Source: Lewinella sp. IMCC34183 (GTDB lineage: Bacteria; Bacteroidota; Bacteroidia; Chitinophagales; Saprospiraceae). From it: a DNA stretch of 64,000 nucleotides. The notes beneath the pieces are model-generated. The model was not told the DNA's origin. It saw only the letters and a list, made by a program, of their open reading frames with translations, and did not search any database. The stretch spans positions 992,001-1,056,000 of the forward strand of contig NZ_QMEM01000001.1 of assembly GCF_003390915.1 (NCBI RefSeq), given 5' to 3'. The position numbers and the translations under genes were made by a program. Below, in pieces: positions 8,582 to 23,140 of this stretch (within the stretch, counting starts at the first letter, position 1; every line of letters starts with the position of its first letter).

Positions 8582-11500
8582 TTAAAAGGTGAGGTTCAGG
8601 CCGAAGGTGATGGTCTTCGACAGCGGGAAGGCACCGTAGTCGTCGCCACTGCTGTTGATCGCCTCCGGGTTGTACCCACCGTCGTACTTGTCTCCCCCGA
8701 AGTAGTTTTCGATGTTGGTGAAGATGCGCGCTCCGCTGACGCCGCGGACGCTGACCACCCGCCCCAGGTCGTACCCCAGAGTGATGTTGCGTACGCGCCA
8801 GTAGTCGCTGGGATAGAGCCAGTCGGTATTTTTGATGCGGCCGAAGGAGGAGTACGCCTTGCCGCGCAGTCCGGCTCCCGGATCCTCGGCGCTACGCCAG
8901 CGATCGCGGTGCAGCCCCAGGGTATTTTCCACGAATCCCATGCCGGTGCGGTCCAGGCCGCGGCCGAAGGTGGAGTAGATCTTGCCGCCCCACTGTCCCT
9001 GAATGAGCACGCTCAGGTCGAATCCCTTGAAGGAGAAGCTGTTCGTGATCCCCCATACGTAGTCCGGATTGGGGTGGCCGGAAAGCACGCGGTCGTCGGG
9101 ATCGATGACGCCGTCGCCGTTGGCATCCACGTAGCGGGGATCCCCCTCTTCTTGGTTGCCGTAGAGGGCCACGCCGGCTTCGATGTCGGAGCGGCTCAGG
9201 ATGCCGTCCTGCTGCACCACGTACAGGCTGTACATCGGCTCGCCTACCTTCAGGATGTTGTGCGCGATGTCAAAGGCACCGCCCAGGATGGGCGTATTCT
9301 CGGGACCGAGTTGCACGACCTCGTTGCGGTTGTGGCTGAAGTTCAGGTTGGTGGTCCAGCGGAAGTCGCCCGTCAGGTTGCGGGTGGTGAGCTCTACCTC
9401 CCAGCCCTTGTTGAGCACTTCGCCGATGTTGGTCAGTGCCGAAGAGAAGCCTACCGCGGTAGGGATCGGAATGCTGAGCAACAGGTCGGAGTTGCGCTTC
9501 GTGTAGTAGTCAAAGGAGGTGTAGATCCGGTTTTCGAAGAAGCCCAGGTCCAGTCCCACGTTGACGGTCTCCGATTTTTCCCAGCTGAGCGCCGAGTTGG
9601 CAAAGTTGCCGGGCACCTGCCCGGGGGCCAGGGCCCCGCCGAAGCTGTAGTTGTCAAAACCCAGAATGGCAACGTGGGAGTAGTTGCCGATGCCGTTGTT
9701 GCCTGAGATGCCCCAGCTCGCCCGGAGCTTGAGGGTATTGATGAGGGGTACGTTCTGCATGAACGCTTCCTCGGAGACGCGCCAGCCGGCGGATACCGAG
9801 GGGAAAACGCCCCATTTGGTCTCGGGACCGAATCGGGAAGAGCCGTCGCGGCGCAGCGATCCGGTAAGCAGGTAGCGGTCCATCAGGTTGTACTGTACCC
9901 GGCCGAAGAAGCTTACCAGCGTATTGCGGGTCTCGGCGGTGTACGTGCTCGAGGGGTTGATGTTGGCCGCGTTGAGGGTGGTGATCACCTCCGAGTTGAA
10001 GCCGCCGGAAGTACGGATGGCGAAGTCGTCAAACTTCGAGGTGTTGTAGGAGGTACCCAGCACGGCCGACACGTTGTGGATGCCGCTGAAGGTGCGGTCG
10101 AGCGATACCGTATTCTCGTTGACGAAGGTCTGCCGGCGGTACCCGGAGTAGCTGCCCCCGGCGGTGCGGTTGCGCGTCACAAAGGCCGGCGTGTAGCTTT
10201 TGCGGGTCTCGTCGGAGTTGTCCAGGTTGAAGGAGGTACGAAACTGGATGCCGTCCGCCAGGCGGTACTCGGCGAATAGGGTACCGATGGTGCGGAAGAT
10301 CTTGGTGTCGCCGATGGAGTTCTCGATCACGCGGACCGGGCTCGGGCGGGAGGCTCCCCAACGGTACACGTCGTAGGGGCCTACGTTGGCGTTCAGTCCG
10401 ACGGTGTCTTCCACCACCGGAGCCATACCGGCCGCAATGTGCATCTGCTGGTCCTTGCCCTCCACGCCCGGATCGCTGGCGATGGAGTACGAGGGCGCCA
10501 CGTTCACGCCGAGGGTCAGGCGGTCACTGGCGGAAACTTCCAGGTTGGCCCGCGCCGAGTACTGCTTGTAGCCGACGCCGATGGCGATGCCCTCGGAGTC
10601 GAGGTAGTCGCCGCTCACGTAGTAGCGTACGGCGTCGTTGCCCCCGCGGGCGGAGAGGCTGTGGTTCTGAATGGCGCCGGTGCGGAACATCTCGTCCTGC
10701 CAGTCCACGTAGGTGAGCCCCGGGTGCCCCGGAATGGCCCACCGCTCGTCCTTAATCAGGTTGTTGTTGAAAGCGCCCAGGATGGCCAGCCGCTCGGCGG
10801 AGGTCTGGTCGGCGGTACGCCCCTCGCCGGAAGTGACCCAGTTGTGGTCGATCACCTCGGAGGCCCGGTCCACCCACTCTTCGGCGGAGAGGACGTCGAG
10901 CTTCTTAGCCGTGTTGTTGAAGCCGTAGCTGGAATTCAGCGAGATCTGGGCCTTACCCTGCCGGCCCTGCTTGGTAGTAATGAGCACTACCCCGTTGGAC
11001 GCCCGGGAGCCATAGATCGCCGCGGCCGCCGCGTCCTTCAGGACCTCGATCGACTGGATGTCGTTGGGGCTGATGTTGTCGAGCGGGTTGCCCTGCCCGA
11101 AGCCGCCGCCGCTGTTCTGCCCGGCCACATCGAGGGGAAAGCCGTCGATTACGTAGAGCGGCTCGTTGTTGGCCCCGATCGAGCCGGTACCCCGGATCTG
11201 GATGCTGAAGCCGGCACCGGGCACCCCGCTCGTTTGCTGGACGCGCACGCCGGCCATTTGCCCCACGAGGGCCTGGTCTACCCGCGTCACCGGCCGCTCG
11301 ATGAGGTTCTCCGCGTCGTAACTGGCGATGGCGCCGGTCACGTCCGCCTTCTTCTGGGTACCGTAGCCGATCACGACCACTTCGTCCAGCAGCGCCCCGT
11401 TACTCAGGCTGACCGTGATCGCGGACTGCCCGGCGATGGAGACCCGCTGGGCGCTGTACCCGGTATAGGAGATTTCTAGTTCCTCGGCGCCGTCCGGCAC

Positions 11501-11719
11501 CTCGATCGAGAAGGTACCGTCCAGATCCGTTACCGTTCCGAGGCTGGCTTGTCCGGGAACTACCACGCTGGCTCCGATGAGCGGGTCGTCGGTTTCTTCA
11601 TCGTAGACGGTGCCGGTCACCGTTCGCTGGGCGGAAAGCCCCCCGGCGGCGGTGAGCAGGCCGAGCAAGAGGGCCGCCCACGCGAGGGACCTCGAGAGTT
11701 GGGTAAAGCGTGTTTTCAT
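8582..11719 (-). CDS. SusC/RagA-family TonB-linked outer-membrane transporter
   Basis: TonB-dependent outer-membrane channel of 1045 residues that imports oligosaccharides bound by its SusD partner. After a signal peptide ending near LSAQ come a carboxypeptidase-regulatory-like domain (about residues 31-110, VTGTVYDEETDDPLIGASV), the linker GALLDEVVVIGYGTQKKADVTGA that marks the SusC class, and the plug domain (IRGTGSIGANNEPLYVIDGFPLD; SIEVLKDAAAAAIYGSRA). The remainder is a beta-barrel ending in the aromatic TITFGLNLTF. It is the first gene of the operon susC-susD-esterase-GH106-DUF4450. A near-perfect 16-bp palindrome lies about 50 bp upstream of the start and is a candidate site for the GntR-type regulator encoded further upstream. 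Confidence 0.97.
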   Translation of the reverse strand: MKTRFTQLSRSLAWAALLLGLLTAAGGLSAQRTVTGTVYDEETDDPLIGASVVVPGQASLGTVTDLDGTFSIEVPDGAEELEISYTGYSAQRVSIAGQSAITVSLSNGALLDEVVVIGYGTQKKADVTGAIASYDAENLIERPVTRVDQALVGQMAGVRVQQTSGVPGAGFSIQIRGTGSIGANNEPLYVIDGFPLDVAGQNSGGGFGQGNPLDNISPNDIQSIEVLKDAAAAAIYGSRASNGVVLITTKQGRQGKAQISLNSSYGFNNTAKKLDVLSAEEWVDRASEVIDHNWVTSGEGRTADQTSAERLAILGAFNNNLIKDERWAIPGHPGLTYVDWQDEMFRTGAIQNHSLSARGGNDAVRYYVSGDYLDSEGIAIGVGYKQYSARANLEVSASDRLTLGVNVAPSYSIASDPGVEGKDQQMHIAAGMAPVVEDTVGLNANVGPYDVYRWGASRPSPVRVIENSIGDTKIFRTIGTLFAEYRLADGIQFRTSFNLDNSDETRKSYTPAFVTRNRTAGGSYSGYRRQTFVNENTVSLDRTFSGIHNVSAVLGTSYNTSKFDDFAIRTSGGFNSEVITTLNAANINPSSTYTAETRNTLVSFFGRVQYNLMDRYLLTGSLRRDGSSRFGPETKWGVFPSVSAGWRVSEEAFMQNVPLINTLKLRASWGISGNNGIGNYSHVAILGFDNYSFGGALAPGQVPGNFANSALSWEKSETVNVGLDLGFFENRIYTSFDYYTKRNSDLLLSIPIPTAVGFSSALTNIGEVLNKGWEVELTTRNLTGDFRWTTNLNFSHNRNEVVQLGPENTPILGGAFDIAHNILKVGEPMYSLYVVQQDGILSRSDIEAGVALYGNQEEGDPRYVDANGDGVIDPDDRVLSGHPNPDYVWGITNSFSFKGFDLSVLIQGQWGGKIYSTFGRGLDRTGMGFVENTLGLHRDRWRSAEDPGAGLRGKAYSSFGRIKNTDWLYPSDYWRVRNITLGYDLGRVVSVRGVSGARIFTNIENYFGGDKYDGGYNPEAINSSGDDYGAFPLSKTITFGLNLTF

Positions 11720-11769
11720 TGCATGTCGAATTTAATCCGGTTGCACAAACGGTGCCTATTTTCCCGGAA

Positions 11770-11785
11770 TCAAAATATAATTTGA
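11770..11785. promoter_or_regulatory. 16-bp near-palindrome upstream of susC (candidate operator)
   Basis: TCAAAATATAATTTGA matches its own reverse complement at 14 of 16 positions and sits in the only AT-rich patch between susC and the regulator gene, about 50 bp before the susC ATG. On the minus strand it contains TATATTTTG, close to the Bacteroidota -7 consensus but one base too long, so it may overlap the promoter. The gap 11720-11985 holds no other feature I can support. Binding by the GntR-type protein is inference. Confidence 0.4.
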
Positions 11786-11985
11786 ATACAAGTTACTTTG
11801 ACACCCATTAACAACTGTTCCGCACTGTTCTTGCGAATTTTGTCCTCGCCCGGCTTTCCGGTCCCTGCCAGCGGGTACGAAAGCCGGCTCCCGGGGTACC
11901 GGTATGCACCGCCCTACCCCGCATTACCGCAACTGCGGTCCCGCCGGGGCATCCACCATCGGGGGCGCGTCCGCGGGTGCGGTGG

Positions 11986-13017
11986 TCACAGGGAATTGCG
12001 CAACTTGACGTGGAAGGGATTGGCGATGTGCTCCTTGCGACCGTCGCGGATAAAGCTGGCGGCGGTCTTGCCCAGCAGGTAAAAGTCAGTGGACACCGTC
12101 GTGATACCGTCCAGGAGGATCTCCTTCATCACCGTCTCGTTGTAGGAGATGATGCCGATGTCATGCCCGACGCGTACCTCCTGCTCCTTGGCGCGCTTGA
12201 TCAGGGTGACGAGGTCATCCTCCATCAGGCATACAAAGGCCGTACCGGGCTGCAGGGCGCTTTTGGTGATGTCCGGCACGATAGTACCCGTGAAGGCGTA
12301 TTCGGCACAGAACCGCAGGAATCCGTCACGGATCGAACGCGGGTGATAGGTATGTTTTGGAAAAATAAGGGTCAGGCGGTCGTACCGGACCAGCTCATCC
12401 CGGAGTTCGGTAAGGGCCTGGAAGATATCGCGCTCAAAATCCTGGTAGATGCTGGCGTACGCTCCGCCCAAGCCTTCGACCTTCTTGTCGAGAATCACCA
12501 GCCGGTCGGGCGGAATTTGCCGGATCACGTCCAGCGCGTGCTCCCCGCCCTCTAGGAAATGGCTGATGAGCACGTAGTGGGTGTAGTCCTCCTGCAGGCA
12601 CTGTTGAATGATGCGCTTGAAGAGTTTGAAGTCGTTGTTGTAAATGTGAAAGTTGATGCTGGCCGTCTCCCCGAGGGTTTCCGAAAAGGCGTCGTAGATG
12701 ATCTTCTTGTGCGCGCTCAGCTTATTGAAGAGCAGCAGGATACGGGGTCGCTTGCCGTTCTCCTTGGCTTTGACGTAGTAGCCCTTTCCCGGTACGCTCT
12801 CGATGATCTGCTTCTTCTTCAACAGGTCGTAGGCCCGCACGATCGTAACCCGGGAAATGTCGAGCTCGACGAGGAGGCGGTTGACCGAGGGCAGGCGGTC
12901 ACCGACCTGCAGCAGGTCGTCCTCGATCGCATGGCGGATCGAATTGACGAGCTGGAGGTACTTGGGGGTCTTGGAGTAGTCATCCAGTACGATCTTCCAG
13001 TCGGTCGGGGTTGCCAT
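11986..13017 (-). CDS. GntR-family transcriptional regulator with sugar-binding-like C-terminal domain
   Basis: DNA-binding regulator of 343 residues. Residues 1-80 form a GntR winged helix-turn-helix (YLQLVNSIRHAIEDDLLQVG, LPSVNRLLVELDISRVTIVR, VPGKGYYV). From about residue 85 a LacI/periplasmic-binding-protein-like domain follows (RILLLFNKLSAHKKIIYDAF, HYVLISHFLEGGEHALDVIR, GIISYNETVMKEILLDGITT), which would sense a sugar. This GntR plus substrate-binding architecture is common next to Bacteroidota rhamnose and fucose loci. It is transcribed in the same direction as susC, which lies 266 bp downstream, and probably controls that operon. The 371 bp upstream contain no gene. Confidence 0.88.
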   Translation of the reverse strand: MATPTDWKIVLDDYSKTPKYLQLVNSIRHAIEDDLLQVGDRLPSVNRLLVELDISRVTIVRAYDLLKKKQIIESVPGKGYYVKAKENGKRPRILLLFNKLSAHKKIIYDAFSETLGETASINFHIYNNDFKLFKRIIQQCLQEDYTHYVLISHFLEGGEHALDVIRQIPPDRLVILDKKVEGLGGAYASIYQDFERDIFQALTELRDELVRYDRLTLIFPKHTYHPRSIRDGFLRFCAEYAFTGTIVPDITKSALQPGTAFVCLMEDDLVTLIKRAKEQEVRVGHDIGIISYNETVMKEILLDGITTVSTDFYLLGKTAASFIRDGRKEHIANPFHVKLRNSL

Positions 13018-13388
13018 AGGGTGCGTATATAGGCTGCTTGCCGGGGGGCGGTGTCGGCTACCCTACCGGAAGTTGTAAAGTAACGGATGGATTCGGGTTG
13101 ACACAATTTGGCCGCCAGTCGGAAGCCGCTATCGCCAGGGATACCCCTCGGACAAAGCAGGCCAACCGCACCGCTTTAAAAAATCTCCTGGGATACGTAG
13201 ATTTACGAAGACTCACTAGCTAACACCCATTCACCGACGCGTATGCGTTGCCGGCATAGTCACGCTGTTTAGCGCCTGGTCAGCCGTTGCCTTCCCCGCC
13301 TTCTCCCATCACCTTTTACTGCCACGCCCCCGTTCCCGCCGGTCCGGAGGTCATTTTCCGCCACTCACCTCATTTAACAAACTTCCTA
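13018..13388. other. 371-bp divergent intergenic region without a recognisable gene
   Basis: This gap separates the minus-strand GntR-type gene from the plus-strand lipocalin-like gene and must hold both promoters. I found no convincing TAnnTTTG element, RNA gene, repeat or coding frame in it. Short frames here have no conserved features. Confidence 0.6.
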
Positions 13389-13913
13389 ATGCGATTTTTC
13401 TTTCTTCTATTTTTCGCCCCTCTGCTACTGGGGCTGACTTCCTGCGATCCCGGCCAGGAAACCACCGTTGGTGACGACCTGCTGCTGGGGACCTGGCACC
13501 TGGAGTCCTACACGGCGACCGGTTCGACGGTATCTTCCTATCAGGGGATGGAATACCGGGCCGATTACACCCTGCAGACTATACAACCGACCGAGTATTC
13601 TTTCGTCTTCCTCTCAGCGACTGAGCTCCGTGCCGAGGGCAGCATGACCCAGAGCGTCACCACCACCTTCAATGGTCAAACGTCTACCGAGGAAGTCAGC
13701 GTGTCCGGGGCGAGTATGACCGGCCCGTACGAACGGGTCGGTTCACGGATCGAAATCAGGAATAACCAGGGGGGCACAAGCTTGCTACAGATCGTCGCCC
13801 TCGACGAAACTGACTTGGTGCTCGACTTCGTCTACACCCATGAAATCGAAGCGAACGGCGCTCCGCAACGGCAAGAACAAACCGGGACGTACATCCTTAC
13901 GCGGATAAACTAG
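13389..13913 (+). CDS. Lipocalin-like lipoprotein of unknown function
   Basis: Small predicted lipoprotein of 174 residues. The signal MRFFFLLFFAPLLLGLTSC places the lipidated Cys at residue 19. The mature part opens with DDLLLGTWHLESYTATG, the typical first strand of lipocalin-like beta-barrels in Bacteroidota, and continues as alternating strands to TGTYILTRIN. I choose the ATG at 13389 because the longer frame from 13287 merely adds a proline-rich stretch in front of the signal peptide. It is a single gene, convergent with rpoC, and shares the strong terminator that follows. No specific ligand or role can be assigned. Confidence 0.8.
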   Translation: MRFFFLLFFAPLLLGLTSCDPGQETTVGDDLLLGTWHLESYTATGSTVSSYQGMEYRADYTLQTIQPTEYSFVFLSATELRAEGSMTQSVTTTFNGQTSTEEVSVSGASMTGPYERVGSRIEIRNNQGGTSLLQIVALDETDLVLDFVYTHEIEANGAPQRQEQTGTYILTRIN

Positions 13914-13936
13914 AGCACTCCATTCGGTCAAACAAA

Positions 13937-13968
13937 AACGCCCCGCCGGAAGCTTCCGGCGGGGCGTT
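13937..13968 (-). terminator. Rho-independent terminator of the rpoBC operon
   Basis: A perfect 32-bp GC-rich palindrome lies 22 bp downstream of the rpoC stop. Read on the minus strand, the hairpin is followed by TTTTTGTTTG, a proper T-tract, so it mainly ends the rpoBC transcript. The plus-strand side (TTGATTATT) is weaker but may also end the lipocalin-like gene. Confidence 0.88.
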
Positions 13969-13989
13969 GATTATTCAGTCGGGAGTGAC

Positions 13990-18345
<4,356 letters not shown>

Positions 18346-18391
18346 AGTTTATTTTATAGAGAAGTTGCCGGCGGCGCGCGGGTGCAAGGTC

Positions 18392-18478
18392 GATTGGTGA
18401 ATTACTGAATGATTGAATTGGTGCGTTAGACCCGGCGGGCCAACGCACCAATTCGGTAATGCACCAACTCAGCAATCC
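18392..18478. repeat. Imperfect inverted repeat in the rpoB-rpoC intergenic gap
   Basis: The exact arms GAATTGGTGCGTT (18415-18427) and AACGCACCAATTC (18442-18454) enclose a 14-bp GC-rich loop. The similarity continues outward with related words (ATTGGTG, ATTACTGA on the left; GGTAATGCACCAA on the right), giving an imperfect repeat of about 35 bp per arm. It can form a hairpin in the rpoBC mRNA. Its word-like composition resembles the repeats at 25.9 kb and 49.1 kb. Confidence 0.7.
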
Positions 18479-18551
18479 GCGTACTGAGCTTTGGGCAACT
18501 TGATTTTCAACAAAGCGTCATCCGCATTTGGAAGACGGGGGTTCAGGTAGG

Positions 18552-21500
18552 CTAGTCGAACTTCACGTCCAGTGCCAGGCCGCGGAGCTCGTGCACCAGT
18601 ACGTTGAACGACTCGGGGATATTCGGCTCGGGGAGATTATCGCCCTTGACGATGGCCTCGTATGCCTTGGCCCGTCCCTGGATGTCGTCCGACTTGATCG
18701 TTAGCAGCTCCTGCAGGATATTGGAAGCGCCGAAGGCCTCGAGGGCCCACACCTCCATCTCACCGAAGCGCTGACCACCGAACTGCGCCTTACCACCCAG
18801 CGGTTGCTGCGTAATGAGGGAGTAGGGTCCGATCGAGCGGGCGTGCATCTTGTCGTCCACCATGTGGCTCAGCTTCAGCATGTAGATCACGCCTACCGTA
18901 GCCTGCTGGTGGAAGCGGTCGCCCGTTTCACCGTCGTAGAGGAAGGCCTGACCCAGGCTGGGCAACTTGGCCTTCTGGATGTACTCCTCGATCTCGTCCT
19001 GGCTGGCACCGTCGAAGATCGGCGTAGCGAACTTCATGCCAAGCTTCTCACCGGCCCATCCGAGAACCGTTTCGAATATCTGTCCGAGGTTCATCCGGCT
19101 GGGTACGCCGAGGGGGTTCAGGATGATGTCGACCGGGGTTCCGTCCTCGAGGAAGGGCATATCCTCATCGCGGACGATGCGGCTTACGATACCCTTGTTA
19201 CCGTGACGACCGGCGAGTTTGTCACCCACCTTCAGCTTGCGCTTCTTGGCCAGGTACACCTTGGCGAGCTTCAGTACGCCGGCGGGGAGTTCGTCACCCA
19301 CGCTGATGTTGAAGGTTTCGCGCTTGTAGCGACCGACTTCCTCGTTCACCTTGATGCTGAAGTTGTGCAGCAGGCGGGCAATGAGGCCGTTCAGCTCGTC
19401 GCTGGTGGTCCAGCCGCTGTAATCGATGGTCGTGTAGTCTATCTCGCGGAGCAGGCTCTGCGTGAACTTTTCGCCCTTCGGCACGACGACCTCGCCGTAG
19501 ATGGTGTTGACGCCCTGGCTGGCGCGGCCGCGGACCAGCTTGTCGAGCTTGTCGACGAGCACGGTCTTCAGGTTGTTCAGGTTCACCTTGTGCTCGTCCT
19601 CCAGCTTCTGGAGTTCCAGCTTCTCGGCGTCCTTCTGCGACTGCTCCTTCTTGGTGCGGCTGAAGAGATCCTTGCCGATCACCACGCCCTTCAGGGAGGG
19701 GCTGGCCTTCAGCGAGGCATCCTTTACGTCACCGGCCTTGTCACCGAAGATGGCGCGCAGCAGTTTCTCCTCGGGAGTAGGATCGCTTTCGCCCTTAGGC
19801 GTGATCTTACCGATGAGGATGTCACCTTCCTTGACCCAGGCACCGACGCGGATGATACCGTTCTCGTCAAGGTCCTTGGTGGCTTCTTCGCTTACGTTCG
19901 GAATGTCGTTGGTCAGTTCTTCCTCGCCGAGCTTGGTATCGCGCACGTCCAGTTCGAAGTGCTCGATGTGGAGGCTGGTGAAGATGTCTTCCCGAACGAC
20001 CCGCTGGCTGAGCACGATGGCATCCTCGAAGTTGTACCCCTTCCACGGCATGAATGCCACTTTGAGGTTCTGTCCGAGGGCCAGCTCGCCCTTTTCAGTA
20101 GCGTAGCCGTCACAGAGGATGTCTCCCTTCTTCACCTGCTGTCCGCGGCGGACGATCGGCTTTAGGTTGACGCAGGTTCCCTGGTTGGTCCGGAGGAACT
20201 TAGTGAGGCGGTAGGTCTTGGTATCGTCGTCGAAGCTGACCTGACGGTCTTCCTCGCTGCGCTCGTACCGTACGATGATCTCGTTGGCATCCACGTATTC
20301 GACGGTACCGGCGCCTTCCGCGTTGATGAGCATGCGGCTGTCGCGGGCCACCTTACCCTCGAGGCCGGTACCCACGATGGGGCTGGTCGGCTTCAGCAGG
20401 GGAACGGCCTGGCGCTGCATGTTCGAGCCCATCAGGGCGCGGTTGGCGTCATCGTTCTCCAGGAAGGGGATCATGGAGGCGGAGACACCGACGATCTGGT
20501 TCGGAGCTACGTCCATGAACTCGATCTCGGAGGGCTCGAGTACGGGGAAGTCACCGTGGTCGCGCGCCTTGACGCGGTCGCCGGTGAAGGCTCCCTTCTC
20601 GTCGATGGTGGCGTTCGCCTGGGCGATCTTCTTGAAGTCTTCACCCTCGGCGCTCAGGTAGATCGGGTCGCCGTCCATGACGACCTGGCTCTCGGCAACG
20701 GCCCGGTAGGGAGTTTCAAGGAAGCCCATCTTGTTCACCTTGGCGTGTACGCAGAGCGTGGAGATGAGGCCGATATTCGGTCCTTCCGGCGTCTCGATCG
20801 TACACAGGCGGCCGTAGTGGCTGTAGTGCACGTCACGTACCTCGAAGCCCGCGCGCTCGCGGCTCAGGCCTCCAGGTCCGAGGGCGGAAATCCGCCGCTT
20901 GTGGGTGATCTCGGAGAGCGGGTTCGTCTGGTCGAGGAACTGGCTCAGCTGGCTGGTACCGAAGAAGCTGTTGATGACGCTCGACAGAGTCCGCGCGTTG
21001 ATCAGGTCGATCGGCGTAAAGACCTCGTTGTCGCGCACGTTCATCCGCTCGCGGATCGTCCGGGCCATACGGGCCAGACCGACACCGAACTGGGCGTACA
21101 GCTGCTCGCCTACCGTACGTACACGGCGGTTGCTCAGGTGATCGATATCATCGATCTCGGCGCGCTGGTTCATCAGGCCCACGAGGTACTTGACGATGGC
21201 GATGATGTCCTCCTTGGTCAGTACAAGGGTTTCGTCATCGGCGCCGGCGTTGAGCTTGCGGTTGATCTTGTAGCGGCCTACCTCACCAAGGTTGTAGCGC
21301 TTGTCGCTGAAGAACAGCTTGTCGATAATGCCGCGGGCGGTTTCTTCGTCGGGCGGATCACTGCCACGCAGCTGGCGATAGATGTACTGTACGGCTTCGA
21401 TCTCACTGCTGGAGGGGTCCTTCTGCAGCGTATTGTAGATGATGGAGTAGTCCATCGCCACGTCCTCCTTCTGGAGGATGATGTTTTCGATGCCGTCGGC

Positions 21501-22382
21501 GGCGAGGATGTCTTCAATATTGTCCTCGGTAAGCACGGTGTCGCGCTCGAGGATGATCTCGTTACGCTCCAGGATCACCAGCTCGCCGGTGTCTTCGTCA
21601 ACGAAGTCTTCCGTCCAGGCGCGCAGTACCCGCGCGGCCAGCTTGCGGCCGATGGCGGCGGTCAGTGCCTCCCGGGTGTTGGCCACCTCGTCGGCCAGGT
21701 CGAACAGATCGAGAATGGATTTATCGGAGTCGTAACCAATAGCCCGCAGCAGGGTGGTCACGGGGAACTTCTTCTTCCGGTCGATGTAGGTGTACATCAC
21801 CGTGTTGATGTCGGTGGCAAATTCCATCCAGGCTCCCTTGAAGGGAATCACGCGGGCGGAGTAGATAGCCGTACCGTTGGGGTGGAAGTTCTGTCCGAAA
21901 AATACACCGGGACTACGGTGCAGCTGGGAGACGATGACCCGCTCCGCGCCGTTGATGACGAAGGTGCCCTTACCTGTCATGTAGGGAATGTTGCCCAGAA
22001 AGACGTCCTGCACGATGGTTTTGAAGTCCACGTGCTCCTCGTCGTTACAGGACAGGCGGAGTTTGGCCTTCAGCGGTACGCTGTAGGTCAGGCCGCGCTG
22101 CATACACTCTTCGATGGTGTACCGGGGGGGGTCAACGAAATAATCCAGAAACTCCAGATTGAAGATGCTCCTGGTATCGGAAATGGGGAAGTTCTCCTGG
22201 AACACCCGGTAGAGCCCTTCGTGGGCCCGGTTCTCGGGGGTGGTTTCCAGCTGGAAGAACTCCTGGAAAGATTTTAGTTGTATTTCAAGTAGATCGGGAG
22301 AATGATCGGTTAGCTTGATCTTGCCGAAGCTCACCCGTTGCTCTTCGGCATTAAGAATTTGGCCGTTTGACGTCATTAGCAT
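18552..22382 (-). CDS. rpoB: DNA-directed RNA polymerase subunit beta
   Basis: Second-largest RNA polymerase subunit, 1276 residues. The rifampicin-binding region reads [18 protein letters not shown], then [20 protein letters not shown], with the wild-type Asp, His and Ser residues in place. Other hallmarks are [25 protein letters not shown] near the active site and [20 protein letters not shown] near the C-terminus. The start may be at Met1 (22382) or at Met3 (MTSNGQ, 22376). It is separated from rplL by a 275-bp gap with an attenuator-like hairpin. Confidence 0.99.
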   Translation of the reverse strand: MLMTSNGQILNAEEQRVSFGKIKLTDHSPDLLEIQLKSFQEFFQLETTPENRAHEGLYRVFQENFPISDTRSIFNLEFLDYFVDPPRYTIEECMQRGLTYSVPLKAKLRLSCNDEEHVDFKTIVQDVFLGNIPYMTGKGTFVINGAERVIVSQLHRSPGVFFGQNFHPNGTAIYSARVIPFKGAWMEFATDINTVMYTYIDRKKKFPVTTLLRAIGYDSDKSILDLFDLADEVANTREALTAAIGRKLAARVLRAWTEDFVDEDTGELVILERNEIILERDTVLTEDNIEDILAADGIENIILQKEDVAMDYSIIYNTLQKDPSSSEIEAVQYIYRQLRGSDPPDEETARGIIDKLFFSDKRYNLGEVGRYKINRKLNAGADDETLVLTKEDIIAIVKYLVGLMNQRAEIDDIDHLSNRRVRTVGEQLYAQFGVGLARMARTIRERMNVRDNEVFTPIDLINARTLSSVINSFFGTSQLSQFLDQTNPLSEITHKRRISALGPGGLSRERAGFEVRDVHYSHYGRLCTIETPEGPNIGLISTLCVHAKVNKMGFLETPYRAVAESQVVMDGDPIYLSAEGEDFKKIAQANATIDEKGAFTGDRVKARDHGDFPVLEPSEIEFMDVAPNQIVGVSASMIPFLENDDANRALMGSNMQRQAVPLLKPTSPIVGTGLEGKVARDSRMLINAEGAGTVEYVDANEIIVRYERSEEDRQVSFDDDTKTYRLTKFLRTNQGTCVNLKPIVRRGQQVKKGDILCDGYATEKGELALGQNLKVAFMPWKGYNFEDAIVLSQRVVREDIFTSLHIEHFELDVRDTKLGEEELTNDIPNVSEEATKDLDENGIIRVGAWVKEGDILIGKITPKGESDPTPEEKLLRAIFGDKAGDVKDASLKASPSLKGVVIGKDLFSRTKKEQSQKDAEKLELQKLEDEHKVNLNNLKTVLVDKLDKLVRGRASQGVNTIYGEVVVPKGEKFTQSLLREIDYTTIDYSGWTTSDELNGLIARLLHNFSIKVNEEVGRYKRETFNISVGDELPAGVLKLAKVYLAKKRKLKVGDKLAGRHGNKGIVSRIVRDEDMPFLEDGTPVDIILNPLGVPSRMNLGQIFETVLGWAGEKLGMKFATPIFDGASQDEIEEYIQKAKLPSLGQAFLYDGETGDRFHQQATVGVIYMLKLSHMVDDKMHARSIGPYSLITQQPLGGKAQFGGQRFGEMEVWALEAFGASNILQELLTIKSDDIQGRAKAYEAIVKGDNLPEPNIPESFNVLVHELRGLALDVKFD

Positions 22383-22591
22383 TCCTTGGTTTACTCCGGG
22401 CGGCGGCCTTCCGCGGTGGCGTGAGCCCGGACGATATAATTATGGATTCCGGCAATAAAATTCCCGGAGGTATGGGGTACTGCGAAGTATGTTAACAGGA
22501 CGAGCCCGTCAAAGTTGCAGCCCGCAGGCGATTTCTTATACGCGAATGGCCCAGCCGGACCGTTGTCCGCTAAGCCTAAAACAAAAGGAAG

Positions 22592-22628
22592 AAGCGGGGG
22601 GCGATACCGGAGCACCGCCCCCGCGCTT
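22592..22628 (-). terminator. Attenuator-like hairpin between rplL and rpoB
   Basis: A GC-rich inverted repeat (arms about GCGGGGGCG and CGCCCCCCGC with a 12-bp loop) lies 30 bp after rplL. On the minus strand it is followed by the pyrimidine-rich TTCTTCCTTTTGTTTT, a loose T-tract. In many bacteria a partial terminator here lowers rpoBC expression relative to the ribosomal proteins; that role is inferred. The rest of the gap 22383-22657 shows nothing else. Confidence 0.6.
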
Positions 22629-22657
22629 ATATCCTAAGAAGGGGCAAAGGCCCTGAA

Positions 22658-23038
22658 TTACTTCAGGACAACGGTAGCACCTGCCTCCTCAAGGGCGGCT
22701 TTGATGCTTTCGCCTTCTGCCTTATCGACACCGGACTTGAGCGTGGCGGGAGCGCCATCGACCATTTCCTTTGCGTCTTTCAGACCGAGACCCAGCAGGG
22801 TCTTGACCTCCTTCACGACTTTGAGCTTGCTGCCGCCGGCAGATTCCAGAATAACGTCGAACTCGGTCTGCTCGGCCGCGGCTGCGCCGGCGGCTTCGCC
22901 ACCTCCGCCACCAGCTACCGCTACTGCGGCGGCTGCGGGCTCGATGCCGTGTTCTTCTTTGAGGATCTGCAGGAGCTCGGTAACGTCCTTAATGGTAAGT
23001 TCTACGAGCTGGTCGGCAATTGCTTTTACGTCTGCCAT
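22658..23038 (-). CDS. rplL: 50S ribosomal protein L7/L12
   Basis: Stalk protein of the large ribosomal subunit, 126 residues, present in several copies and contacting elongation factors. The N-terminal dimerisation helix ([20 protein letters not shown]) is followed by an Ala/Gly-rich hinge (about residues 35-60) and the C-terminal factor-binding domain with [20 protein letters not shown] and [19 protein letters not shown]. It follows rplJ by 102 bp, as in the standard rplJL arrangement. Confidence 0.98.
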   Translation of the reverse strand: MADVKAIADQLVELTIKDVTELLQILKEEHGIEPAAAAVAVAGGGGGEAAGAAAAEQTEFDVILESAGGSKLKVVKEVKTLLGLGLKDAKEMVDGAPATLKSGVDKAEGESIKAALEEAGATVVLK

Positions 23039-23140
23039 AATAAAAAGTATTTAATAGTGATGTACGATAGAGTATCGCGTATCAGCTTGGAAGCCTTGGT
23101 TTAGTAGTGTGGTACGGTAGGTACCGGTTGCGGTTGCGGG

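Noticed and set aside
20556-22277. 573-codon plus-strand frame antisense to rpoB
   Set aside because: Shadow of rpoB; no independent evidence.
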